Shown piece by piece: positions 50,126 to 60,047 of a stretch of 64,000 nucleotides of DNA. Location of the stretch: NCBI GenBank assembly GCA_010909725.1, contig JAACMV010000014.1:434001-498000 (forward strand). The letters are read 5' to 3'. Source of the DNA: Picochlorum sp. 'celeri'. Its lineage: Eukaryota > Chlorophyta > Trebouxiophyceae. The position numbers and the translations under genes were made by a program. The notes beneath the pieces were generated by a model, which did no database searches, had not been told where the DNA came from, and saw nothing but the letters and a program-made list of their open reading frames with translations. Numbering within the stretch: position 1 is the first letter of the stretch; each line of letters begins with the position of its first letter.

Positions 50126-51757
50126 TTAGGATTCCGTGCAAAGGTCATCTACATGCAAAGGATCTCCATTGATGATGTCTTCGATCGACTCGCGAAGTGC
50201 AAATCCAACAACCAGACCAGCACTGACCAAGACAAGGACTCCAACCATGAGAGAAACTAATGCAGTCATCTTGTACTTTTTTATGAGACCCGTAAGTATA
50301 AAGACACCCAAAAATCCCCCAACGAAACAGAGAGGGGCATATAGTGCCATGTATTGCAAATTAAGGCGATCGTCGAGACCAAAGGCGACGGTTGCTGTGG
50401 TCGAGGCAAACAGAGTAATAAATGTGGACGTGGCTGCTGCAGTCTGTGGATGCACATGCAACTCCAGCAGCAATGGACTGATCATCACACCTCCTCCCAA
50501 ACCCACTGTACCTGATATAACGCCTAGAACAAGCATGAGCAACCAAATAAGGGCGAGCTTTGATGGCTTCCAATCCTCATCTTCCTCATCATCTTCAGCC
50601 TGTACTCCACCATGATGCACATGCGAATGTTTTATTGGTACAGGATGGTCATGGAACCAGATGAAGAATGCACTGCAACATGCCATCAATGCGACCTGAA
50701 CACCGAGCATTGTCCACACTTGCCAGGCACATTTTGAGAAGAAGCTCTTGCCAATCTCCAGGGCCAAAAAGGCCCCTGCAATACTCAAAATTTCGATAAA
50801 GTGCTTCCAAGGTATTAAAGGCTTGCCTATATGACCTATGACTTTAGTTGCAGAGCGTTTCAGTTTCCGAGTTGTTGCGGTCAAGACTTTTTTATGAAGA
50901 CTTTTCTTCTTTTTCTTCACATCCGCCTCCACCTGTTCCGTATCTCCGTATTGTAATGCTGACAATTTTTCCTGTAAATTATTCTTCTCATCCTTTGATC
51001 CCCCTTCCCGTATAGTAGTTACTGGACTATCACTCGCGCTTCCACATGTGCCAGCTTCCAGACTATCAGTGCCATCCGTGTATATGGGTGACGCTCTTCC
51101 AGGCTCTGACGACCCAGGCTGCATATCTTCTGGCACCACCTCCAAAGATTTTTTATGCTTCCTTTCAGCTCGAACCATTCGCACTCCTTGCTGAAATGTT
51201 CGGAAAGAAATCACCAGGAGGATAACAAGCAGGATGCATGAAATAATCAAACTGGGAATGATGTAATTCAACATGACTCCAATGGACATTCCCAGTACCA
51301 ATGCAGGCATCAGCACCAGCGTCAAACTATAATCAATCATTGGGCGAGAATCCGTGAGAGGATTACGTTGCATAATGGAGTATACTGTCCCTCCAAGGCA
51401 GCCCCCTGCCACACACGATTGACTCAAGGCAGCAGCAGACTTGACCGTGAACTGCATCAACGCAGTGAAAAGAGGAACCCAAAATAAGCCTCCACCGATA
51501 CCAGCACTCGTGGCAAGAGCTGCCATGATCAAATACAGCGGAATCGCAAGCCCAGTCCGCCATGTCATTGTTAATGGCGTCTGACTGTCCACCAATTGCT
51601 CTAAAAGCCTCCGCGCTACCCGATACACCCTCTCGCCATTCTCATAATATCTCATCCGGTCAGATATTGACCCAAGACCGACAGCGGCAGCGCACGCCAC
51701 GAGTACCAGCAGAAGAAACTGCCTCTGTAGAGGCATAGTAGTATACTTTGCCACCAT
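50126..51757 (-). CDS. TauE/SafE family membrane transporter
   Basis: A 543-aa intronless protein with two TauE/SafE repeats. The first begins LIMAALATSAGIGGGLFWVPLF and the second LALIWLLMLVLGVISGTVGLGGGVMISPLLLELHVHPQTAAATS; the (G/S)xGGGxxxxPLL signature is present in both. About nine or ten membrane helices are visible. A long hydrophilic, Ser/Lys-rich loop of about 110 residues divides the halves. An N-terminal hydrophobic segment may be a signal peptide. The family exports sulfite, sulfoacetate or related organosulfur anions in bacteria; the plant members are poorly characterised and one influences ER protein handling. Confidence 0.88.
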   Translation of the reverse strand: MVAKYTTMPLQRQFLLLVLVACAAAVGLGSISDRMRYYENGERVYRVARRLLEQLVDSQTPLTMTWRTGLAIPLYLIMAALATSAGIGGGLFWVPLFTALMQFTVKSAAALSQSCVAGGCLGGTVYSIMQRNPLTDSRPMIDYSLTLVLMPALVLGMSIGVMLNYIIPSLIISCILLVILLVISFRTFQQGVRMVRAERKHKKSLEVVPEDMQPGSSEPGRASPIYTDGTDSLEAGTCGSASDSPVTTIREGGSKDEKNNLQEKLSALQYGDTEQVEADVKKKKKSLHKKVLTATTRKLKRSATKVIGHIGKPLIPWKHFIEILSIAGAFLALEIGKSFFSKCAWQVWTMLGVQVALMACCSAFFIWFHDHPVPIKHSHVHHGGVQAEDDEEDEDWKPSKLALIWLLMLVLGVISGTVGLGGGVMISPLLLELHVHPQTAAATSTFITLFASTTATVAFGLDDRLNLQYMALYAPLCFVGGFLGVFILTGLIKKYKMTALVSLMVGVLVLVSAGLVVGFALRESIEDIINGDPLHVDDLCTES

Positions 51758-51831
51758 TTTATCTGAAATATAAAGGCGTCTCTAACACAATCTACCCTTT
51801 ATTTGGCTCAATGGAGCACTATGTATTAAAT

Positions 51832-51957
51832 CTATTCACACAGAGAAGAGTTGTTCCAATCACTTGAAGACTCGATCAGTTCAACTCCTATACATCTGGT
51901 ACCTTGCTCCGAAACGAGAATTTCCTCAACCGAAAGCCCTATCCATTCAAACGGAAT
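51832..51957 (-). CDS. Candidate terminal exon of an unidentified small gene
   Basis: On the minus strand an acceptor-like GGTCAG (ending 51958) is followed by 41 codons of protein-like sequence and a TAG: IPFEWIGLSVEEILVSEQGT, then RCIGVELIESSSDW. I could not identify the upstream exon or the family. It lies between TauE/SafE and the transposon. It may be a chance open frame, but its composition is unlike the surrounding spacer. Confidence 0.3.
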   Translation of the reverse strand: MPFEWIGLSVEEILVSEQGTRCIGVELIESSSDWNNSSLCE

Positions 51958-52141
51958 CTGACCACCCAAATAGAAGGACAATATAGTTATATTAAGATAT
52001 CTTGAACAAACGTATCATCCTTATATTCCCCTCCATCGCATGAACGCGTTCTTTCGTTGTTGTCACAATCTTCCTCCTTGTTTAGACAACCAAGTCACTA
52101 TGGTACGCGTACTCTTGTCCTAATACAGTATATGTGTTTTA

Positions 52142-52921
52142 TTATTTCATTCTGGAGGCAAGGCGAGCCTTCAGATGGTATGCATGCATGACGAATCCAA
52201 TGGGCGTGTGTTCTGTTCTAGGCTTGGGTCATCGGCATAGCGAGCTCCCGGCATAGCGAGCCGCTATGCCATAGTCTATGCTATGCTATGCCGTTTTTTT
52301 TGGCCCGATATGCTATCTCAGAAGATCCTCCGGTCGAAAGATGGGCTTAGTAGGAGGGTGAAAGAAAGCCATCTCTATGCTGCCCAACAGAATTTGAACT
52401 GCACTTCATCGAATCATCTGATTCGCTGTGTGAAAACGTGACATTGCAACGATCTTGATTGAATCCAAGAGCATGCACCAGGACAGTCGAAGGTGAAGAA
52501 TTTTATTGATCAGCTTGGCATAACTGCCTACAGCCATCCACCTTTGGTTGGTCGTCAGAAACACTTTCTTGCGGGAATTTTGTCTGGATCCTTGTCTGAA
52601 TGATATATATGATTACAAATTGCTTCTAGAATACTTTTTCAAAACAAATAGAGGCCCTCTGTGGCAGAATCAAGGCAAATATGCTGCAAATATGCTCCAG
52701 CATATCGATTTCATAACAGTTGTGCCCATCAAAGGGGTCCTTTGACCGATCAATATGTTGAAAACGGCATATCATGCCGCTATGCCGTTTTCACCTTCCA
52801 GCATATTACCCAACCCTAGTGTTCTGTTGGGACAAACTGTTCGGGAACGTTGGAATGACCATCCCACTTGAACACGTTGTCCTCGTTCTTTTCCGTATTT
52901 AATGTCATAATATCATTCATT
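52142..52921 (-). pseudogene. Short ORF interrupted by the transposon insertion
   Basis: On the minus strand an ATG at 52921, just after a TATATAAA sequence, opens a frame that runs to the transposon edge at 52821. The frame is cut off by a TAG formed at the insertion border. Past the transposon the same frame resumes (PIGFVMHAYHLKARLASRMK) and ends with a TAA at 52142-52144. When the element and one copy of the 9-bp target duplication are set aside, the two parts are collinear and in frame, 55 codons in all. That suggests a small gene broken by insertion. The family is not recognised, and no splice sites that would remove the element cleanly are apparent. Confidence 0.5.
52218..52820. mobile_element. 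Non-autonomous DNA transposon (hAT-like MITE), 603 bp
   Basis: The ends are inverted repeats CTAGGCTTGGGT (52218-52229) and ACCCAACCCTAG (52809-52820), 11 of 12 bases matching. They are flanked on both sides by the identical 9-bp TGTTCTGTT (52209-52217 and 52821-52829), a target site duplication. Subterminal repeats of GGCATAGC / GCTATGCC occur near both ends (52234-52300 and 52750-52792). There is no transposase; the 65-codon ORF at 52548-52745 has no motif. TIR sequence and subterminal repeats resemble hAT elements, although hAT normally gives 8 bp and Mutator-like elements 9 bp. Confidence 0.88.
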
Positions 52922-52985
52922 TTATATAGTAGGAGATACAGAGAGAAGGAAACATGCGATAGAGCGGTCTACTACTAAAACAAGC

Positions 52986-54555
52986 ATGGTGGTGGTTGAG
53001 GACAACAAGACTGGGAAGAGGAGGAAGAAGGCTACGACAAAGGCAGTCAGCCTGCCGTCGGACATATGGTTGCTACAGGCCAAGAAGTGGACGAATGATA
53101 CTCGGGAGATAGAGGTGACGGAGAATTTGCTGGTGTATTTGTTGCCAGATAGGCCTGTGACGATTGGGAAGAATAAGAAAATGTGTGACATGGTGGTGCC
53201 AGGTGATAAAACGGTGAGCGGAAGGCATGCCACCGTGTGTGTACAGAGGGATGAGGATGGATCCACACATGTAGAAGTGCGGGATTGTAGTCGGCTTGGG
53301 ACGGTGGTGACAAAGACGAATGATTTCAAAATGGGGAGGTTTACGGGGGAGGCTGTTGTGGCACACGATTCGTGGTATATTCTGTTTGGGCGTATGAGCC
53401 CATTTCAAGTGAAAAGGGTCCATATGTCCGTTCATTTTAACAAAGATGTTCTGGAAGGAATGTCCATGGCGGGCAAGATCGGTATACCAGTAGTGGAGGA
53501 ACTGACTGCAGTCAAGGGTATGCACCTGGTGGTTGGACCCGAATCATGCCATGCAGTGGATGAGAAGATTCTTCTGGCAGCGGTGTTGAACATACCAGTA
53601 GTGAGGTTAGGATGGCTCGAGGCATGGTCCAGCCAACTGTGGATTGGAAAAGGACCACCAAAGCATGACCATGGGGTCACACTGGTCCATGAGGGCAAGA
53701 GTCTTGCAGAGCCCATCGTCACCCGGGATGCGCAGGTAGTTTATAGATGTAACTTTATGCATTCTGAGACGTCTGAAAAGGTAGAGGTGCTGTCTTGTAG
53801 TTTTGTATGGCCATGGGGAAGCTTGAGCAAAGAGCTGCAAGAGGCCATGAGTATTGTTGGGATTCATCTTGTTGAGACCAGCATGGACGAGTGTTTTCTG
53901 GTGTGCGAGGGATTAGAGAAACCTGTTATTATCGTTCAGAGTATGGATTCGGAGGTGGCTTGTGATCTTCCAATCTCTGTGGTTTTCTGTTGTCTCTTGT
54001 CTGATTTGATGGTACGATGCACTGTGGTTGCATTTCAGGAGTATCGATTTGTGCTGGCGGCAGAGGATAACTTGTTGTATTGTGTAGGCCCTTATTTTTG
54101 ATGGGAATGCATCGAGGTTACTGAGGCCGTTGTCTGAGCTCCGGGGATACGAAGCACGACAGCAGCATAGTGTTGCAGCTCCTGATGATGATGGGTGGCA
54201 TACTGTATGTAGACATGGGTCAAGAGACGTCGCAGAACAGGCGAATGGCAATCATATTTGTTTTGATGATGATGATGATGATGATGATACCAATAATAAT
54301 AAGGAAAGTTCAGCCACCCTCGTAATGAGTGGGAAGAAGCGGTTTGTGAAAAAATATGCTCCTAGTAAAAGTAGGGAGATCATACCAGTAGTACGAGCAG
54401 ATGCCCCGCAACAAACGGCAGCATCTGAAGAATGGGCTGAACAGGAGCGAGAGAAGATTGCTCAAAAAACCAAGGATGACGCTTTCGATATGCAGGGGGT
54501 GAAAAAATATCAGCGACAGGGCACCCGCACCAGAAAGCAGGCTCGCAAGAAGTAG
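52986..54555 (+). CDS. NBS1: NBS1/nibrin-like DNA repair protein (FHA + BRCT), intron structure unresolved
   Basis: The ORF 52986-54101 encodes an FHA domain at about residues 52-115 (PVTIGKNKKMCDMVV, then VSGRHATV and the strand DCSRLGTVV), followed by two BRCT-like segments (about 145-225 and 245-325). That order is diagnostic of nibrin. A second open frame to 54555 holds an Asp8 run, GKKRFVKKYAP (Mre11-binding KRFKK type) and EEWAEQEREKI. The two parts should be joined by one or more introns around 53958-54115 (GAG/GTGGCT... to TTTCAG/GAG or GTGTAG/GCC are options). NBS1 brings Mre11-Rad50 and ATM to double-strand breaks. Confidence 0.7.
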
Positions 54556-54877
54556 CTACATGCACCATGCAGAAATGATCGTTATGATTTGAATCTTTGT
54601 TTTGTGGTTATCATATTGATATGGTATTTTTTTATACACACACACTCAGCTGTTTGCGCTCATAGAAGAGAAAAAAACAATCTTCAGCTTGAAAAAAGAG
54701 AGAAGCTTATTTTGCAGAAAATTTCATAAAGGAAAAGCCTTTGGATCTCTACAGGCATGCAATCAATGATTATCAGGTTGGGAACTGTTCCCAACTAGCT
54801 GAAGATGACGGTCTGGCATCCATATTCTTTGACCCGGCAGTTTCGAGGGTGCGTTCAACGATACCCCAGGCGTGCGC
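54556..54877. other. Spacer between NBS1 and the Cys-rich gene
   Basis: A 322-bp convergent spacer. It contains the first copy of a 23-bp direct repeat (54744-54766) and a 9-bp palindrome GTTGGGAAC-T-GTTCCCAAC (54777-54795). Confidence 0.45.
54744..54766 (-). repeat. 23-bp direct repeat, copy 1 (3' flank of Cys-rich gene)
   Basis: A 23-bp sequence beginning GATCTCTACAGGCATGC is repeated exactly at 56834-56856. Both copies lie just downstream of minus-strand genes for secreted proteins. The second copy is 14 bp past the protease stop, so a shared 3' UTR or processing element is one reading. Confidence 0.75.
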
Positions 54878-55772
54878 CTAAAACATCTTGCCCACCGTTT
54901 TCATGAATGCAGTCTTGCCTCCTGAACAACACCAAGAATGCGTTAATCCAAGGATAATCAGTATTTGTGACAACAGTATTCGCGTACCAGCTTTTTTAAC
55001 AGCCTTTTTCAATTTCGCACGGAACCCTCCAGATGACTCCTTAATTTGCTTTTTGATGGAGCGTTTGATTTCTCTCTTGGATGGATACTTGTCCACCTTC
55101 ACGTTTGCCAATAGCCTTCTGTTTGAGCACGTTTGAAGACCTTTGATGTAGTCAAATGTGGCCTTATCCCAGCCCCAGTCAGAGTTCTGCGCAATAGTCA
55201 GACAATTGTTGTAATTGGGTGCATTGGGATCGGTGTAACAAGAAGAGGTGACAGATGACTTGGATCTCTTACTCCCTGATTTGTACATGTAGCATTTGAA
55301 ATAATCCACCTCTGCATATGAAAAACAGCAAATTTTGTCATCATTGCACGTTGGAATCATGACTTGAATCACCCAGTATCCTACCTTCCTTGTAAATATC
55401 ACAGCTCACTTCACACTCTGTCTCAGTGTCTTTGTGTACCATGGCGATATCGCAATCTTTGGAGGCACAGCACAGGGTTTGGCACATTTCCATACAATCT
55501 GTTCCACCATCACATCCATCCCCGCCGGATCCAAGGTCGATGCCGATCGACGAAGACCCTCCCTTGCCACCCAGGGTGATTTTGTTCTGAGGCAACCCCA
55601 ATGTGTCCTGCTGGCATTCACTGAGATCAGCCCATACTACGCTTGTCCAATCACTCTGGTGCTTTATCCATTCGTTGGAGAACTGGCAGTTTGCGTCGAA
55701 GTCACCTGCGTTGGTCAAGTAGAGGCTTGACAAGAGCAAGGCAACAGTTGCTCTGGTTCGATGGGCCAGCAT
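54878..55772 (-). CDS. Secreted Cys-rich protein with PAN/MANSC-like N-domain, three exons
   Basis: Exons 55385-55772, 54988-55311 and 54878-54921 are joined by introns of 73 and 66 bp (phase 1 each), for 251 aa. Signal peptide: MLAHRTRATVALLLSSLYLTNA. The first domain has the spacing GTDCMEMCQTLCCASKDCDIAM...CEVSCDIYKE, then YFKCYMYKSG, reminiscent of PAN or MANSC modules, which bind proteins or sugars outside cells. The second part is basic (KREIKRSIKKQIKES...AKLKKAVKKAG) and ends GGKTAFMKTVGKMF. Function unknown. The first intron join is supported by the continuing Cys pattern, the second by frame only. Confidence 0.65.
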
Positions 55773-56081
55773 CGAAGGCTCACTTTGATTTATACGGAAA
55801 AAAGATGATATCTTTGTGATCGTATTGTTTCAATTTCTAGATCCCATCGTCATTTCGAAACCCTTGTTCTTCGCAACATGCGAATCGCATGTCGTAGCGT
55901 AGCATAAGAAGTAGCGTAATCATGTCCATGGTATTGCGATGGTACTGCGGATAGTTGCAGGTAGTGTCATGTTTTTGCCATATCTTTGTGATCAACGGGG
56001 GTCTCAATTTCAGGCAAGCCAAAGCGTTTCGAGAGGCGAACACATGCATTGATCCAGAAGATCAGAAAGAACATGATGAAG
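55773..56081. other. Spacer upstream of the Cys-rich gene
   Basis: A 309-bp region with the Cys-rich gene promoter. Short open frames occur but no gene can be supported. Confidence 0.4.
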
Positions 56082-56566
56082 ATGTGCTATTCACAACTTT
56101 TTCGGGAAATCGAGGTATACATTGCCAACGATCGAGGAACGCATGCACTTTGCCATCGAGTCATTCGGGCATCCGCAGAAAGCTATCGGAATCCACGGCA
56201 CCGATAAAGGGTACTGTCATCCCGCGCATCTCTGTGGCTCTGGGCATGTCTCACAGCAAGATTGTGGACTGTATTATGTACGACAGCGAGCCCATTCTCA
56301 AAACACGTCTGGCGCTGTTGGAACGGATTGTGTACCAACGCATCGTTGTGGAAAGACGTATCTCTCATTCCAGGCGCCCGAAAGATCTGCAGTTTCATAA
56401 CCACTTTCCGAACGGCCATCCCAAGGTGACCCACGTGGTGGTGGACGAGTTTCCAGAGACGCCATCACAGTTCGGCGCGCAGCATCCGTGGGAGTACCCC
56501 CATTCACGGGTGAAAAAGCCGCGGCAGCAAGGCACACGTACCAGAAAGGCAGGTGGCTCTCGCTAG
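56082..56566 (+). other. Unresolved coding-like region, possible multi-exon gene or relic
   Basis: GC content and codon texture look coding, but no single ATG-initiated ORF covers it. Frame 2 is open to a TAG at 56564-56566 (ALGMSHSKIVDCIMYDSEPI and TRLALLERIVYQRIVVERRI are typical stretches). A 63-bp GT-AG intron at 56115-56177 (GTATAC...CCGCAG) would join an upstream segment (FFGKS/RKLSES). The protein ends VKKPRQQGTRTRKAGGSR, strikingly like the NBS1-like end VKKYQRQGTRTRKQARKK 2 kb upstream, and the DNA is similar there too. I do not recognise the family. Confidence 0.35.
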
Positions 56567-56833
56567 AGGTAGGAATAATGGATAAAGTATTTTCAAAGGG
56601 CCGGTTGCGCCAGTGAAACATTGAACAAGGCCTTAATCTTGCGAAAGTGAACGGCTTAATGCATGTCAAGATTGGAATACACAGTTGTGTGTGAGATTGT
56701 ATTGACTAAAATCGTATAGGGGATTATTACACAATTGAAAATGAAGAATATCCTCCAAATCATAAACGCCCCATAACAGCATAATAGTGATGCATTGTTG
56801 TTGGGTTAAAATTCTCTCGAGGATGAGACTTTT

Positions 56834-56856
56834 GATCTCTACAGGCATGCAATCAA
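56834..56856 (-). repeat. 23-bp direct repeat, copy 2 (3' flank of protease gene)
   Basis: Identical to 54744-54766. It sits 14 bp past the stop of the serine protease gene. See copy 1. Confidence 0.75.
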
Positions 56857-56869
56857 CAGTCTAACAGCC

Positions 56870-59442
56870 TTACACGAAGACTGGGTCTCCCTCTGCCAGA
56901 CTGGAAATGAGGGCCTCCAAATCTACTCCTGGATCAACGCTTGAGGATGTGACGATCCTGCTGTAAACCAAAAAGCTTGTGCCATCTGCACTGCACCCAA
57001 CTGTGGCCGCAGAGAGTGATCCATACGTAACACAGGCATCTTCTGCCATGGCAGGCCCGCCACTATTTCCACCACACCCAGAGAAACCAGGGACGAAAAT
57101 ACCCTGTTCCCCAGACGATTGAACTTGTACGTCGTCCCTGGAATAGAACAAAAGCTCACCCAGGCCAGAGTCAAGAGGGGGACTTGAGCATCCTTCCAGC
57201 CTGTCGTCTTCTCCTGGAAAGCCACCGTTGTAATTTGAGCGAGTAGCGGCAAGACCTGATGTTGTGATCGCAGCAGCGTAGTAAGGCTGTGCGAAGCTCA
57301 AATCCGTTCCGGTCAGAGGTTTGACAAGTAGCAATGTTCCATCATAGGCATTTGTTTCCGAAAAGCGTGTTGCATCAAAGCCACTGTCAATTGTAGCTCC
57401 TATGACACTGAAGTATCCAGGACCCTCATCAAAAACGCCATTAGTCTGATCGCATTGCACAAAAGAGATGAATTGACCTGGTAGCAGATCTGACGTGATC
57501 AGGAATGGATTGTTTGCACCATCTACAGCACAGTGAGCTGCTGTCCAGAACATGAGAGCTCCATCTTTGCCACCAATAAAAGTACCGCTACAGCTGGAAT
57601 AGGATACTGAAAAGCCAGAAGCGGTCGGTTGAACATCCACAGCAAAAAGAACCTTGCACACTGATCGTATCGCTTCTGGACCTGGTGTGTAGGGGGCATC
57701 GTTAGTGCACACACTTCTGTCTTCAGCCACCGATGGAAACTCGATCAAAGGTAAGGATGGTGGCAATATTGTGACATCGTAAGGCTGAGATTGAGAAGAA
57801 ACATCAACTTCCAATGTTTGAATATCACTGGCATTAATTGTTCCCGTCCCTGCTATAATCTCAAAGCTTGTGCCCACGTTGGGAGAGCTTGGGTTACACT
57901 GGGGCAGGTAGACTGGCTCTGGCTCAGGTGCAGGTTCTGGAGCTGGCTCTGGTGCGGGTTCTGGAGCTGGCTCTGGTGATGGTTCTGGTGATGGTTCTGG
58001 TGCTGGTTCAGGTGCTGGCTCTGGTGATGGTTCTGGAGCTGGTTCAGGTGCTGGCTCTGGCGATGGTTCTGGAGCTGGTTCAGGTGCTGGCTCTGGTGAT
58101 GGTTCTGGAGCTGGTTCAGGTGCTGGCTCAGGTGATGGTTCTGGAGCTGGTTCAGGTGCTGGCTCTGGTGATGGTTCTGGAGCTGGTTCAGGTGATGGCT
58201 CTGGTGCTGGTTCTGGAGCTGGTTCAGGTGCTGGCTCTGGTGCTGGTTCTGGAGCTGGTTCAGGTGCTGGCTCTGGTGCTGGTTCTGGAGCTGGTTCAGG
58301 TGCTGGCTCTGGTGATGGTTCTGGAGCTGGTTCAGGTGCTGGCTCAGGTGCAGGCTCTGGAGCTGGCTCAGGTGATGGTTCAGGTGCTGGCTCTGGCGCT
58401 GGTTCTGGAGATGGCTCCGGCGCTGGTTCTGGTGATGGACCTGGAGCTGGCTCAGGAGCTGGTTCTGGTGATGGACCTGGACCTGGTGGAGGCGGTGGAA
58501 TTGGCCCTGGAATCGGAGGCTCGACCTCCACTCCCACAATCTCAGCACGACCCTCCAAACCTTGAGAGAGGATATCTTCCACAGATTGAACAGCCCTTTG
58601 TGACGAAGCACTTGTCAACTGCAAGAATAGAGACCACGCATCTCTGTAGTCATTGTATGTAACTTCGAGAAAGACGGCAGCACTTCCATCCGTCACACTC
58701 AAAATAGTGCATACACCCCCTGGCTGCAAGGACAACACATTGGCACACAGCTGATCCTGTTCTGGTTGCCCAAAGGCAGCAGCATTAGGATAGGCCGAGA
58801 AAATCAACCCCAACTGCACAAATCCTGGAATTGGCTTTGCCTCCTGGCAGTAGGATACTTTTCCATCTTCAGAAAAGGATGTTTCAACATAACAACTATA
58901 GGTCTGATCCACATCCAGACCTTGAACAGTTCCCTCCACAGCAGATGGTTTGACTGGCAAAAGCCCAACCACAGATTGTCCCAGACCAGGAGCATCGCAT
59001 CCTTCGCCCTCCAAAACACACTTGATAGTGAACTGAGTTCCAGGAATGTTTGGACCAGTCTTGAAGCCCACTGTGATGTTTGGCAACGTGGCCTCCAGAA
59101 TAACCGGCTGTCTGACCGAGGTCAGCAAACGATCACTCTCATCTGCAATCACCGTATATAAGAACATGTGACATATCTGCGGTTACCATAGCGTATTCTT
59201 GTACATTCTGCGTTCATGAGGGCTCAACACGAGGCTGTAAACACCAAGGTTAACAACAGGTCACCCGTTGAACGCGGGAACTGCTTATTCAGCTCATGCC
59301 GTGTTTTGTATCCCTCCAATTCATCCTAAATGGTGTATAATGCAATAATTCATGCATGATATCGCATATAAAGATCGAGAGACGCACCAGTCTGTCCACA
59401 GGCACTCACGGCGAGCACCAGGAAAAACGCAAGTCTCCACAT
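56870..59442 (-). CDS. Secreted trypsin-like serine protease with Pro/Glu/Ala/Ser stalk, two exons
   Basis: Exon 1 is 59388-59442 (MWRLAFFLVLAVSACGQT, a signal peptide), a 245-bp intron follows (59143-59387), and exon 2 is 56870-59142. The product is 775 aa. Residues ~20-230 form a Cys-containing N-domain. About 232-431 is a PEPAPEPSPEP repeat. The C-domain has a full chymotrypsin-fold triad: His555 in WTAAHC, Asp619 in AYDGTLLLV, Ser712 in GCGGNSGGPAM. The layout (repeat stalk then protease) suggests a wall- or matrix-spanning secreted enzyme. Substrate unknown. Without exon 1 the ORF would start inside the intron acceptor and lack a signal peptide. Confidence 0.85.
57905..58495 (-). repeat. 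Coding minisatellite for the PEP(A/S) stalk
   Basis: About 590 bp of 6-nt units (encoding EP/AP/SP) with a higher-order period near 36 bp (SPEPAPEPAPEP). All three minus frames and several plus frames stay open across it, so long shadow ORFs (plus 57868-58662, minus 57853-58611) are artefacts of the repeat. It is likely to vary in length among strains. Confidence 0.9.
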
Positions 59443-60047
59443 GATTATTGTGGAAACACTCAAATCAATACCACGAAACACTCTCAATTCTCAATATACT
59501 AATTCATAATAGTATTATTATTACTACTCAGATATTAACAAAGAAGAAGAAGCTACCTGTTATAGAGTTGGTAGAGACGGTCTGGTCAACGGCGGCGCGC
59601 AAAATTCAAATGGCCATGGTTTCCCAGTCGGAGCCTCATTTTGACCGTGTGACCTGGTTTCCAACATTAATGGTGACGTGACGTTTTGGGATAGAGTATA
59701 TTCTTCACTGTCACGTAGCTTTTATGTCTGCTTCCATGTACAATCCATACTGGGTATCTGGGCAGTCACTCTTGTTGGTGCGAGCCCTTGCAGCATCCAT
59801 ATGCATACGGATCTTCGTCCCGTTGAAGGCAACGACCCAATCCCGGTCAGGACAGTGGCATGATGGGTTGCATTGTATGTTCTTGCATACAGTGTGGATT
59901 ACGCTACGCTTGGTTTTTTTTGTAGCGTCATCAATTCATGGGGTGATGTCGGTCATCAAAGCCACCCTACTCCGCCGATCCTCTGCATTTTAATATCTCT
60001 ATCACTTCATTAATCACGTGTGATCGTCACCGGAACTGATTACAATC
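59443..60047. other. 605-bp divergent spacer
   Basis: It holds the promoters of the protease (minus) and the C-terminally anchored protein gene (plus). No gene is supported. If the latter gene has a signal-peptide exon it should lie here, but I could not find a convincing one. Confidence 0.4.

Noticed and set aside
52218..52820. The transposon acting as a cleanly spliced intron (introner)
   Set aside because: The minus strand does end in AG at the border, but the frame hits TAG at the left border before any good GT donor, so precise removal that restores the frame is not evident. Kept only as a test in the findings.
57853..58611. Second minus-strand ORF (Leu/Gln/His-rich) over the same repeat
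   Set aside because: It is a frame-shifted reading of the protease stalk repeat.
57868..58662. Long plus-strand ORF of about 264 codons rich in Val/Leu/Ala
   Set aside because: It is the antisense of the PEP(A/S) coding repeat, which lacks stop codons in several frames. No motif and no ATG context.
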